Shown: piece by piece, positions 15,371 to 23,871 of the stretch
Layout: every line of letters begins with the position of its first letter
Position numbering within the stretch: the first letter of the stretch is position 1
IMG/VR virus record: IMGVR_UViG_3300027291_000115
Span: 1 to 32,259 of that record
Source: a virus
Direction: 5' to 3' (one strand)
DNA length: 32,259 nucleotides
Position numbers and translations under genes: made by a program
The notes under the pieces: model-generated
The model's input: the letters and a program-made list of their open reading frames with translations, nothing else
Told to the model about the DNA's origin: nothing
Databases searched by the model: none

Positions 15371-18300
15371 TTAGATGAAGTCAGCTGTTGTCAGAGTAGT
15401 CACACCCAACAACACCACAGCAGCCGTGTTAAGAGCGTTGGTCAAACCAGCGTTGGCCAGGTTGGTGAACACCAAAGAGTCAGCACCAGCAGCTGCTTGT
15501 GTAAACACACCAGTACTTTCGACATAAGTACCGCGAATACTGTAGTTGTTACCTACTGTCAAAGCCTGCACGTCTGCTGCAACGGAGATCAAACCGTAGT
15601 TAGCCGCAGTGGCCACATCCAATTTGTCTGTGCCGCTGGTGAAGCCAGAGATCACGTCCACACCGTTACCGAAGGTGATAGTTTCGCCAGCAACAACCGC
15701 TGCTTCTGTGATCGTTTCTGCAGTACGAGCAACTGATGCACCTGCAGCAATGACAAACGTATCTGCACCAGATCCACCAACCATAAAGTCAGCACCTGTA
15801 CCACCGGTGATTGTTTGTGCGCCAGTAGCGTTACCTGCAATGTAGTCACCACCAGTTGTACCAGTCACCCGTGTGAAGTTGCTGATGGTGTCGACAAAAC
15901 TGGATGCACCTGCCGCGTTTGTTGCAAACAAGTAACCAGCTTTGCCGGCACCAATTTCGCCTAAAGCACCGCTGATGAAGCTAACTGCTGTACCGCCTGA
16001 GACAAAGCGGCCTGAAGCCTCGCCTGAGGTAATGGCGGTTGCGCTCAAGTTAATGATTGCGCCAGACGATGCAGTGTTACCTGCGTCTGTGACAGCAACC
16101 ATGCCAGAGGCGTCAAGCACGTTGGTACCCGAACCACCGTCCAATGTATCAGCACCCAAGCCACCGGCAAGCGTATCGCTGCCAGATCCGCCAGAGATAG
16201 AGTCGGCTTTTGTGCCACCGGTAATCACGTCTGCACCTGAGCCACCAGTGATGGTGGATGCCACTGTGCTCACAGATGTCACTGTCAAAGCACCAGCGTA
16301 GCTGGCAGAGCTGATTGAAGTGATGGCCGTGTTGCCTGTCAAGGTCAATGTAGTTGACAAGCCATTACCGTCCAAAGTAATGGTCTTGGCTTGCAAGTCA
16401 GCCAAAGTGATGGTGGCAGCAGCGTCAGCAGTTGCGCCAGTGGCTGTTGTATCAGCATCGTTGTGCGTGATCTTGACGTTCTCAATGCCTGTGGTGGTTG
16501 CGCCGTAAGCAGCAGCACCAACACCCGTTGCGCCTGTATAGATCAGGTTGATGGTGTCGTTGGTACCAGTCGCTGTTGCCAAAGCAAAAGTTGTAGTGCC
16601 AGTTTGTGCGATCAGTGTTTCGACTGTTGCGTTGTCAGCAAAGCCAGTGATGCTGTCACCACCACCGTTGTCAGCAGCAATTTGCACGTAGTTGATCGAG
16701 CCAAGGCGCGACATGTCAGGGTTGGTGGTCAATGCATCGGCAAAGTTCACACGCTCAACGTTCTTGAGGTTGTTGATAAACGTTGTGTTTGCTGCAAAGG
16801 TCAAGCCTGCCAATGTTGCAGCGTCAGCAGTACCAATCACCAATGTGTCAGTGCCGTCGCCACCATCGATCTTCTGACCAGAGGCCAACATGCCTGTGAG
16901 GGTCAATGTGTCGTTACCTGCGCCACCGTCGATAACAGTAGTTGTACCTGCTGCACCTTGGGTAATGGAGTCGTTGCCGTCGCCACCAGACAATGTATCG
17001 TTACCGCCACCGCCAGTAACAGTGTCGTTACCTGCACCGGCAGTCACGTTATCGGCGGCTGCACCACCAGTGATGTTGTCGTTACCAGCACCGCCGTCGA
17101 TGGTCGTAGCAGTTGCAGAACCAACGATCGTGTCAGCGTTGGCTGTACCGATGATGTTGGTCACACCGACTGTGGCGCCAACGTTGGTAAATGTACGTGT
17201 ACCAGTCAAGCCAGAAGCATCAACAGTACCCGATGTGGCACCAGTAATGGTGATCACGCCAGTTGTCACTGTGTTGTCGCCGACGAAACGGATTGTTTGA
17301 GCGCCGCCTGTATCAGGCGTAGCACCAATGGTTGTCAACGTCTGGCTAGTCTTGGTGAGGGTGCCAGCAGTTGAGGTATTGATCGTTACAGTCTCGAAGC
17401 CGCCGATTGTCAATGCGTTGGCAAGAACGTTAACCGCACCAACAGCAGGCGCAATGTTCAAGGTCAAAGTGTCAGTCGTAGCTGAACCTGTATCGTTCAC
17501 TGTCAATGCGTGTGCTTGAGCGGCTGTTTGAGTCAGCGTACGGTCACCCGCTTGGAAAACGACTGTACCAGCGCCACCAGGAGCAACTTGCAATTCAACA
17601 GCAGAAATGCCTGACTGGACGTTTGCAGTGGTCAATGTGTTGGCACCCAGAGCATCGGACAAAGCAAGGGTTTCAAAGTTCTTGAGGATTGGGGCGCTTG
17701 GTGTGGCAATGGTCAAACCGCGCAGTTCAGCAGAAGTACCAACCAGCTTGTCAGTACCTGCACCGCCATCCACGGAATCTGTGTTTGCCAGGTTGGCAGT
17801 GAAAGTGATGGTGTCGTTGCCATCACCCAAAGAGATGTTGTCATTGACTGCTGTACCACCGGTCATGGTCACGTTGTCATTACCAGCGCCACCAACCAAA
17901 GTCGCAGCTGTTGCGTTGTTGGGGACGATGTAAGTAACAGCAGCTGTTGAAGCAGAAGAGTCAACAGACAAAGTTGTTGCTGGCAGTGTGGCCAAGTTCA
18001 ATGTTTGGCTGCCGGATGTGTTGATCTTTGTTGTGTTCGCAGCAGTGATTGCTGTAACGGCGTTTGCAGAGCCAGCGGAAACAATGTTCAGTGTTTCAAC
18101 GCCTGCAACAACGTTTGTACCGGCGGTTTGACCGTTCAGAGTCAAAGTTGCGGTATCTGCAATGCCTGCAACAGCAGCTGTCGTGAATGTGAATGTTGCA
18201 CCAACTGCACTGTTGGATACGTTGAGGCCAACGGCTGTCGAAGCAATACCAGTAAACGTTGGAGCTGTTGTGCTTCCGTTGCTGGAAACATTGGTCACGC

Positions 18301-18555
18301 CAGTAGAGCCTGTCAAGGCAACGGTGACGCCAGTAGTGTCGGTCAAATTGATGTTTTCAATGTTGCTGACGTTTGACAAAGTCACAGTAGAACCAGCGAC
18401 CGAGCCGGTAATGTTCAATGTATCTGTACCTGCACCACCATTCAAAGTGTCGCCAGTAGTCAATGTTGCGTTAGCAGCTGTCGCTGTTGTGTTGGGGGCA
18501 TTGAATGTATCGTTGCCAGCGCCGCCTGCAAAATTGTTTAGATCTGTAGTGAGCG
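15371..18555 (-). pseudogene. S-layer/RTX-like surface protein 2, body without its 5' end
   Basis: About 1,060 codons are present, paralogous to the first gene; for example NTLTTANVQSGIS here matches NTLTTASVQAGIS there. RTX calcium-binding repeats form a mid-protein block (GGGGNDTLSGGDGNDS) and C-terminal blocks (GGSGSDTLAGGLGADTLDGG; GGTGADFMVGGSGADTF). The C-terminus ends LGVTTLTTADFI, with a hydrophobic tail typical of type I secretion substrates. The frame opens at 18555 just before LTTDLNNFAGG, with a stop codon slightly upstream and no ATG or ribosome site. Both S-layer bodies are cut in the same codon phase. In this arrangement the gene lacks expression signals. It would regain them if joined to an S-layer 5' end across the core. 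Confidence 0.85.
18530..18555. other. Putative attachment site 2 at the S-layer LTT codons
   Basis: AAAATTGTTT-AGAT-CTGTAGTGAGCG, a direct repeat of 4537-4562. To the left is S-layer body 2; to the right is DNA leading to the second XRE/integrase pair. It can be read as the left junction of the P2-like prophage and, at the same time, as the right junction of the 4551-18555 segment. Confidence 0.72.
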
Positions 18556-18849
18556 TAATAGCCAGCTACTCTTAAATCTCTTTACATATCAAAGGCTTAC
18601 ACGAATTTTCAGGCCCTCGCAGCGCCTGTTTCCGACCACTTCCCTACCACAAAAGGCATATTTTCAGTCTGATCGGATATTTTCTTTGTCTTTTCAAAGA
18701 CTTAGCCGCGTCACCTATCTATATAGACGCAATTTACAGCCAATCCGACGTACCAACTACCTACCAACCGAAGCCATCTAGTGCAAAGGCCACCCAATGT
18801 GTCTCATCAGGTGGCCTTTGTGCCTTTTGGGTGGCTTGGGATGCTGTGC
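18556..18849. other. Element 2 left arm, non-coding
   Basis: No gene is seen in these 294 bp. They contain a TCTATATAGA palindrome (18718-18727), a GTCTTT-TC-AAAGAC hairpin near 18690 and the stem-loop listed separately. The DNA is AT-richer than the prophage genes, as expected of an attachment arm. Confidence 0.5.
18785..18819. terminator. Stem-loop between the junction and the XRE gene
   Basis: A perfect 10-bp stem (AAAGGCCACC at 18785-18794, GGTGGCCTTT at 18810-18819) has a 15-nt loop. It lies just beyond the XRE stop codon. The T tracts are short, so it may be a weak bidirectional terminator that insulates the S-layer body from prophage transcription. Confidence 0.6.
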
Positions 18850-19101
18850 TCATTGTGGCGCGTCAGGCGGATTTTGTGCCTTGAGAATGACGCCAATCGC
18901 CCCGTCATCGCGGGTGACGAATTCGATGCCGGCCAGGGTTAGGGCCTTGGCCACCTTGTTGAGCGTGGAGCCTCGGCTGTCAGCCAACGCTCCTTCCATG
19001 CGCAGCAGCGCCGACATCGAAATGCCCGAGGCCTTGAGTAGGTCCTCCCGGCTCCAGCCCAGCATCGCGCGTGCGGCGCGGATCTGTCTTCCGTCGATCA
19101 T
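18850..19101 (-). CDS. XRE-family HTH regulator of element 2
   Basis: The 83-residue protein has a helix-turn-helix at about 7-36 (IRAARAMLGWSREDLLKASG, then ISMSALLRMEG). A C-terminal ALTLAGIEFVTRDDGAIGV segment follows, resembling the small XRE proteins that sit beside integrases. It resembles the regulator at 4768-5112 and has the same divergent arrangement with the integrase. AGAGGAG lies 6 bp before the ATG. Its likely role is control of integrase expression. Confidence 0.88.
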   Translation of the reverse strand: MIDGRQIRAARAMLGWSREDLLKASGISMSALLRMEGALADSRGSTLNKVAKALTLAGIEFVTRDDGAIGVILKAQNPPDAPQ

Positions 19102-19226
19102 GGTCGACTCCTCTTCTTTTTGATCGGTCTTGGTAGGTGAATATTTCTGCTTGATTGGACGCTTTTTGTGTCCTTTGCGGCGCATTGTATCGTAGTATGA
19201 CCCTCAATAGATAGAGGAGCACGACG

Positions 19227-20441
19227 ATGCCAGCACAAGCGTTGACGACCGAATTCCTGGCGACCCTGCCAGGTCGCGAGCCTGCCTCCGGGGCCGTGAG
19301 TTACTTCGATACGGAGATCAAGGGCTTCTTGCTGGAGCATCGCGCCAGCGGCGGGGCGACGTTTTATTTCCGCTACCGCGATGCGGCCGGCAAGGTGCGA
19401 CTGAACCGGATTGGCCGGGCTGATGAGATTTCGGTGTCGGACGCCCGGGCCAAGGCGCACAAGATGAAGCAAATGGTCACCGAGGGTGGCGACCCAAAGG
19501 TGGAGAACCATCGCTTCAAGGATGTGCCGACCTTCGGGAATTTCGTGGCCGAGCGCTATCTGCCCTACGCCAAGACGAGGAAGCGCAGCTGGGAGACGGA
19601 TGAGACGATGCTGCGCAATCACCTGCTGCCGGTATTTGCCGATTTCCGGATGAACCGGATCACCCGCTCGGATGTGGTGGCCTTCCACCACGCGGTGTTC
19701 GAGAAGGGTTACGCGGCCGGGACTTGCAACCGAATGATCGTGCTGATGAAGTTCATCTACAACTGCGCGATCCGCTGGGACATCCTGCCGTCCAAGGGCA
19801 ACCCCTGCGATGGTGTGGAGCCCTTTGAGGACCACGGCGCGCGGGAGCGTTACCTGACCACCGAGGAGGTACAGCGGCTGTTTGACGAGTTGGACACCAA
19901 CCGCAATGTGCAGGTGGGTCAGGTGATCCGGCTGCTGCTCTACACCGGGGCGAGGAAGCGCGAGGTCCTGGACGCCCGGTGGGACGAGATCGATTTCAAC
20001 CGGCGGATGCTGACGGTGCCGGCGGCGCGGTCGAAGTCGAAGAAGCCGCGCCACATTCCGCTCTCCGATGCCGCGGTGGAATTGCTGCTGTCGCTGCCTC
20101 GGCAAGAGGACATCCCCTGGGTGTTTTTCAACCCGAAGACCAAGAAGCCGCCGGTGTCGATCTTTTATGCCTGGGACTCGATCCGCAAAAAGGTGGGGCT
20201 GGAGGAAGTGCGGTTGCACGACTTGCGCCACAGCTACGCGAGTTTCCTGGTCAATGCCGGGCGGTCGTTGTACGAGGTGCAGAAGCTCCTGGGCCACCAC
20301 GATCCCAAGGTGACGATGCGCTATGCGCACCTGTCGCCGCAGGCGATGCTCGAGGCGGTCAATGTGGTGGGGAATGTCGTGGGGCGGCGGCCGGTGGTGG
20401 CTGCCAACAATGGAGCACCGCAGGTCGCGGCTACGGCGTGA
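19227..20441 (+). CDS. int: Tyrosine recombinase/integrase of the prophage
   Basis: The 404-residue phage-type integrase has an N-terminal arm-binding domain, a core-binding domain (about 105-190) and a catalytic domain. All catalytic residues are present: R243 in TGARKRE, H331 and R334 in HDLRH, H357 in LGHH and Y366 in RYAHL. AGGAG lies 9 bp before the ATG. It is a clear relative of the element 1 integrase, and both junctions share the same core, so it likely has the same attB. It is convergent with the next gene, and the 3' ends overlap by 11 bp. Confidence 0.96.
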   Translation: MPAQALTTEFLATLPGREPASGAVSYFDTEIKGFLLEHRASGGATFYFRYRDAAGKVRLNRIGRADEISVSDARAKAHKMKQMVTEGGDPKVENHRFKDVPTFGNFVAERYLPYAKTRKRSWETDETMLRNHLLPVFADFRMNRITRSDVVAFHHAVFEKGYAAGTCNRMIVLMKFIYNCAIRWDILPSKGNPCDGVEPFEDHGARERYLTTEEVQRLFDELDTNRNVQVGQVIRLLLYTGARKREVLDARWDEIDFNRRMLTVPAARSKSKKPRHIPLSDAAVELLLSLPRQEDIPWVFFNPKTKKPPVSIFYAWDSIRKKVGLEEVRLHDLRHSYASFLVNAGRSLYEVQKLLGHHDPKVTMRYAHLSPQAMLEAVNVVGNVVGRRPVVAANNGAPQVAATA

Positions 20442-20931
20442 CCTGCCGAGCTCCCGCGTCAGCGCGGAAGTAGCCGTCCCAAAACCGCAGCGCCTCTTCG
20501 AACAGTTCGCTCAAGGGGCGCTGCTCTCCTCCTTCCAGGGTCACGATGTACTCAGCCGGGTGTTCAGAAACCGGACCACCCGGCCCGAAGTAGAACGTGG
20601 CCCCCAGCATCTCAACGTCTGTCGCCGCCACTTTGCCTTGCGGCTTGGTCATTCGAGCGTGCTTGTACAGCGTGGTGATGTCGTGCATCACCCCCAAGGC
20701 CGGGCACTGCTGGCGCAAGGTGGCCTGAAGCGCTTTTTTTTCTTGGTGTGGCGAGTTCAGGCGCAGGTCCTCGAAAACCCAGTCGATCAAGTGCCACAGC
20801 GACGCAGCCAAGTTGAACGCTTCCCTAGCAGTAGGGTGCTGACGGTAGTGCAGCGCGTTCGGGCGCACTACTTCTTGCCAAAAGTGCCCTGCGCTGGTGA
20901 TGCCCAGGACTTCAGTTACCCCAGAAGCCAT
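20431..20931 (-). CDS. Cargo cassette gene 4, unknown 166-residue protein
   Basis: No domain recognised. The protein is mostly helical, with two conserved-looking segments, LWHLIDWVFEDLRLN (about 45-59) and CPALGVMHDITTLYKHARM (about 76-94), which are rich in His, Asp and Lys. Its ATG shares the A of the upstream TAA stop (TAATG), so it is translationally coupled to the HDCDL gene. It is the last gene of a four-gene minus-strand operon. Confidence 0.78.
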   Translation of the reverse strand: MASGVTEVLGITSAGHFWQEVVRPNALHYRQHPTAREAFNLAASLWHLIDWVFEDLRLNSPHQEKKALQATLRQQCPALGVMHDITTLYKHARMTKPQGKVAATDVEMLGATFYFGPGGPVSEHPAEYIVTLEGGEQRPLSELFEEALRFWDGYFRADAGARQVTP

Positions 20932-21782
20932 TAGGCAGGCATCTCGCCGACAGCCAAAAAAGGCTCTGGAGGGTCTTGGCGCAGGCTGATGTATTCGGCA
21001 CGCCACTGATCCACTTTACGAAGATCCGATAGTGGGAAGCGAAGGTCGGCTACTGCTTCGCAAGATTCCAGAGTGATCTCAGTTGCTGCGTCTGGAGGAC
21101 CATAAGCCGACTGGAAAATCTCCCTAATCTCAGAGACCACCTCTTCAGCAGCCAACCTGGCAGGCTGCCCCCCTGCACTGGCGTCATAGACAACAGTAAT
21201 CCTCAGGTCGTAAGGCGTTCCATCCGTGAGCTCAGCTGCACGGTTTTCACCCAAGTCAAAAAACACCCCGACCAAATGGGCGCTCACTTTTTCAAGGGTC
21301 TTCCCGAGTCGATCCTCTACCGTCTCTTTCTTGCTGACATTTTTGCGAAGATGCGTCTCAAACGCGTTCGGAAAAGCTGGACGACCGTAGCGTGCTGCCA
21401 GCCATTGCTTGAGTGCGCGCTTCTCCTCGTCAGACAAAACCCAGCTACTGTCTGGCTTGGCAGCGGCGATCCGTGATTTGCAAATGGATTGCCTAGCTGT
21501 TATCTGCAGGTCAAGAAACTGCTGGGTACCAGACGGCGTATCGAAAGCCAAGTGGAGGCGCCGAACATTACGAGCACGCGCGAACTGCTTGTTCAGTTTG
21601 TCGACCACATCTCCGACCATAACCTCGACCTCGGGCTCTCTGTCATTCGTCAGATCACAGTCGTGCGTAATGACTAGAGCCCGTTTGAGGCTCGAGGAAG
21701 TCTCATCGAATAAGCCGGCCGCGATGGCGTCCGCCTGGGCAATTACGCTGCCCTGCCTCCAAGGCGTATCACGTCCGAGCAT
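20931..21782 (-). CDS. Cargo cassette gene 3, HDCDL-motif protein
   Basis: The 283-residue protein has ALVITHDCDLTND near the N-terminus (H40, D41, C42, D43), a compact His/Asp/Cys cluster that looks like a metal or active site. The middle is basic and helical (KQWLAARYGRPAFPNAFETH). The C-terminal part looks alpha/beta. I do not know a named family for it and give no function. AAGGGAG precedes the ATG, 9 bp after the XRE gene. It fits the pattern of variable cargo, often defence genes, near the ends of P2-type prophages. Confidence 0.8.
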   Translation of the reverse strand: MLGRDTPWRQGSVIAQADAIAAGLFDETSSSLKRALVITHDCDLTNDREPEVEVMVGDVVDKLNKQFARARNVRRLHLAFDTPSGTQQFLDLQITARQSICKSRIAAAKPDSSWVLSDEEKRALKQWLAARYGRPAFPNAFETHLRKNVSKKETVEDRLGKTLEKVSAHLVGVFFDLGENRAAELTDGTPYDLRITVVYDASAGGQPARLAAEEVVSEIREIFQSAYGPPDAATEITLESCEAVADLRFPLSDLRKVDQWRAEYISLRQDPPEPFLAVGEMPA

Positions 21783-21791
21783 AGTTCTCCC

Positions 21792-22415
21792 TTACGCATC
21801 TTCGCGCGACGCGGGAATTGACTGAGAGGTCTGCCAATCTGAAGTTGGCTTTGCCTTGGATTTGGCCAGTCCAGACCGCTCGTAGGCACTCTCCATAGCA
21901 CGTGATTCGGCAATCAGGACATCCACGGCCTCACGCCAATCAGCCCCGGCCTTTACGATGTCCATGAGAGAGCGGTCACCGAAGGTTTTCATTTTGAGAA
22001 GGCTGCCGGCACGTGCCACACCGGCTTCTTTGAAAGCATCAGCGATCTGACTGAGCGCCTGCACACGAGCCGACTTTTCAGCCTCTGGCTTCGAGTCGTT
22101 TGACAACCACTTGTAAATAGCTTGTCGCGAAACATCAAAAATGGATGCCAGGTCTGAAACAGCAGGGTTCAATACAGTGCGAATATTTTCCAAATGCTGC
22201 AGTGGCGAGCGCACATCAACACGGCGTGCACCATTGCTCTCAGGATTACTAATTTCAAAATGAAAAGGCACCCGATGCTCAAGAAGATGTCGCCAAGCAT
22301 TAGATCGCTCTACGCCATAAGCACTACCCGTACCCACGAGCACCACAAAGAACGCTGTTTTTGCGGCATTGCTCAGGGGCTGTAAGGGGATAACACCCAC
22401 AGGGGTTGCATACAT
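21792..22415 (-). CDS. Cargo cassette gene 2, HTH protein
   Basis: The 207-residue protein has a helix-turn-helix at about 74-105 (LENIRTVLNPAVSDLASIFD, then VSRQAIYKWLSNDSKPE). The N-terminal 70 residues contain a hydrophobic AAKTAFFVVLVGTGSAYG stretch. The C-terminal 90 residues are helical and charged. It is probably the cassette's own repressor or a DNA-sensing component. It lies 17 bp after gene 1, with a strong GAGGAGG site. Confidence 0.82.
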   Translation of the reverse strand: MYATPVGVIPLQPLSNAAKTAFFVVLVGTGSAYGVERSNAWRHLLEHRVPFHFEISNPESNGARRVDVRSPLQHLENIRTVLNPAVSDLASIFDVSRQAIYKWLSNDSKPEAEKSARVQALSQIADAFKEAGVARAGSLLKMKTFGDRSLMDIVKAGADWREAVDVLIAESRAMESAYERSGLAKSKAKPTSDWQTSQSIPASREDA

Positions 22416-22432
22416 AACCTAACCCTCCTCTA

Positions 22433-23227
22433 TCAACGCCAGACTTCTTCGGCATGAGGCGTAATTGTCGCCTCGAAAGATTGCTTAATTCCCGTGTGCA
22501 GCGACGCCAACTGCGCCTTGATTTGTTCAAAATCAATAGGGATAGTGCCTTCAACAAAATGATCGGTGTCGATCACCGCGTGGGAGATCGTGTCGCTCCT
22601 CTGGAAGCGAGGCATTGGCTGCAGCCCGTGAGGAATCAGGTCTGGTGGATAGCCAAGAGGAGATGTCGCACGATACACACGCGCTACCAAAGTCCCTGAT
22701 TTGACCAGCGGCCCTGTTTCTGTCTCAAAAACAGACTCGCTCATCGCGTAACGCGGCTTCGCACCGAAGGAGACGCCCTGCAAACCATCTGCGAAATACT
22801 GCGAAACCTGCTCACCTTCGACAGGAATCACTGCATCAAGATAACGCAGACCCAGTCGAGAAATGTGCTCCAAAGAAACCACCTTGTGAACAGCATGCAA
22901 TCCCTGCACTAGCTCTGGCAAGAACTCATTCCGGGTTTCATAGTGGGTTGTGTGATAGGCAAGAGAGGATGGCCCCAAAATAAAACCAGCAGTCCGATCG
23001 GCCTTTGAAATCAGCCAATTGGTAACCTGCATTACTTCAGGTTTAGTCGGCGCTTGTCCAGCAGCCCCCACGAACTGCAATTGCGTGATCTCTTGCGGCT
23101 CAAAAAGGGTATACCCTTCCCGACGCAGGATGTCTTGAATATCGTCGACGTACTTCGCCATGGCAGCCACAGGATTAAACTGCGCTTGAGCCAGTGCGTA
23201 ATAAACAGGCGCCTTGGTCATTTTCAC
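22433..23227 (-). CDS. Cargo cassette gene 1, TIGR04255-like protein
   Basis: The 264-residue protein resembles the sporadically distributed TIGR04255 family. It opens APVYYALAQAQFNPVAAMAK and has YVDDIQDILRREGY, FILGPSSLAYHTTHYE and ISRLGLRYLDAVIP. The usual length of about 250-270 residues fits. Biochemical function of the family is unknown to me. Members often appear in accessory operons beside regulators. The GTG at 23227 is chosen because AAGGAG lies 8-9 bp upstream; an ATG two codons later is possible. Confidence 0.78.
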   Translation of the reverse strand: MKMTKAPVYYALAQAQFNPVAAMAKYVDDIQDILRREGYTLFEPQEITQLQFVGAAGQAPTKPEVMQVTNWLISKADRTAGFILGPSSLAYHTTHYETRNEFLPELVQGLHAVHKVVSLEHISRLGLRYLDAVIPVEGEQVSQYFADGLQGVSFGAKPRYAMSESVFETETGPLVKSGTLVARVYRATSPLGYPPDLIPHGLQPMPRFQRSDTISHAVIDTDHFVEGTIPIDFEQIKAQLASLHTGIKQSFEATITPHAEEVWR

Positions 23228-23269
23228 GCGTTCTCTCCTTTGGTTGGTTGCCTAGCAAGCTGCCGCCCT

Positions 23270-23309
23270 GGTTGTCACAGGGGTTGTCAGTTTACACCAT
23301 GGTTGACAC
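23270..23309 (-). promoter_or_regulatory. Three-copy GGTTGTCA/GGTTGACA operator candidate for the cargo cassette
   Basis: The plus strand has GGTTGTCAC (23270-23278), GGTTGTCAG (23282-23290) and GGTTGACAC (23301-23309) in the leader of the cassette. The last two also form TGTCA...TGACA dyad symmetry. The HTH protein of the cassette is the likely ligand. Confidence 0.5.
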
Positions 23310-23360
23310 GAATTCAATGAGAACCGTTCAACACCACGAAGTCTCGGACATCACAAACGC

Positions 23361-23408
23361 AAAAATCCCCCGACCCCACTACCCATGAAGGCAATGAGAT
23401 CGGGGGAT
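23361..23408 (-). terminator. Terminator at the end of the lysis module
   Basis: On the minus strand ATCCCCCGA (23400-23408) pairs with TCGGGGGAT (23365-23373), followed by five T. The long loop of 26 nt is unusual. It follows the last late gene by about 35 bp and separates phage late transcription from the cargo cassette. Confidence 0.75.
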
Positions 23409-23442
23409 CGTCGTTTCAGGTTGTCGTGCCGGGCAGCACCAG

Positions 23443-23871
23443 TCACCGAGCCGGCCCACGCCACTTGTCGAAGCTGCGCGCCCCGGTGTAGCCCAGGTAG
23501 CCCGCACCGAATAGCCACCACAGGCTCTCGGGCACCGCACCCAGCAGCTTGTTCAAGTTCTCGGCCGCCTGGAAGACGTGCGTCGGCCACCAGATGCCGA
23601 TGATGGCGCCCATCACACACAGCAGGATCACGCCGTAGATCACGTAAAGGAAAGTCGGGCGTGCCCGGCTGGTCCAGGGATCAGCCGAGTTGGCTTCAGC
23701 CAGGATCGCCGAGAGGCTAGTCTGCATCTCCTGCAGTGCCAGCTGCCCTTCGGCTTGCAGCAGCGCAAGCTTGGCTTTTTCGCGTTCGGCCGGGTCCGGC
23801 ACCAGGCGGTCGATCAGCCGGCTGCCGGCTTCGAGCAAGCCCGGGGCCAAGGTAGTCAGTAGCGGCGTCAT
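23443..23871 (-). CDS. Holin of the 3TM / gene-transfer-agent type
   Basis: The 142-residue protein has an N-terminal amphipathic part rich in Glu, Lys and Ala, then DPWTSRARPTFLYVIYGVIL, which matches the GTA-holin 3TM style. Further membrane segments lie around VMGAIIGIWW and ESLWWLFGAGYLGYTG. It should permeabilise the inner membrane at lysis. Its ATG overlaps the lysozyme stop by 4 nt. Confidence 0.82.
   Translation of the reverse strand: MTPLLTTLAPGLLEAGSRLIDRLVPDPAEREKAKLALLQAEGQLALQEMQTSLSAILAEANSADPWTSRARPTFLYVIYGVILLCVMGAIIGIWWPTHVFQAAENLNKLLGAVPESLWWLFGAGYLGYTGARSFDKWRGPAR

Larger units (their letters stand above)
4551..18555. mobile_element. Candidate integrative element carrying an alternative S-layer module
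   Basis: The 14-kb segment is bounded by direct 12-bp copies of CTGTAGTGAGCG. An integrase lies next to the left copy and an S-layer body next to the right. Inside are higBA, phage-type genes, a polymerase-like gene, glycosyltransferases, methyltransferases and S-layer body 2. Having no 5' remnant of S-layer gene 1 inside is what this model predicts. The alternative is a smaller element (about 4551-10,000) whose right end and flanking S-layer 5' part were deleted. Confidence 0.5.

Noticed and set aside
18718-18727. TCTATATAGA palindrome as a recombination core for element 2.
   Set aside because: It lies about 160 bp inside the junction where similarity to locus 1 ends, so it cannot be the shared crossover site; it could only be an arm site.
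19098-20330. 410-codon minus-strand frame opposite the prophage integrase.
   Set aside because: The plus-strand integrase has all catalytic motifs and a ribosome site. The reverse frame is Arg/His/Leu-rich shadow.
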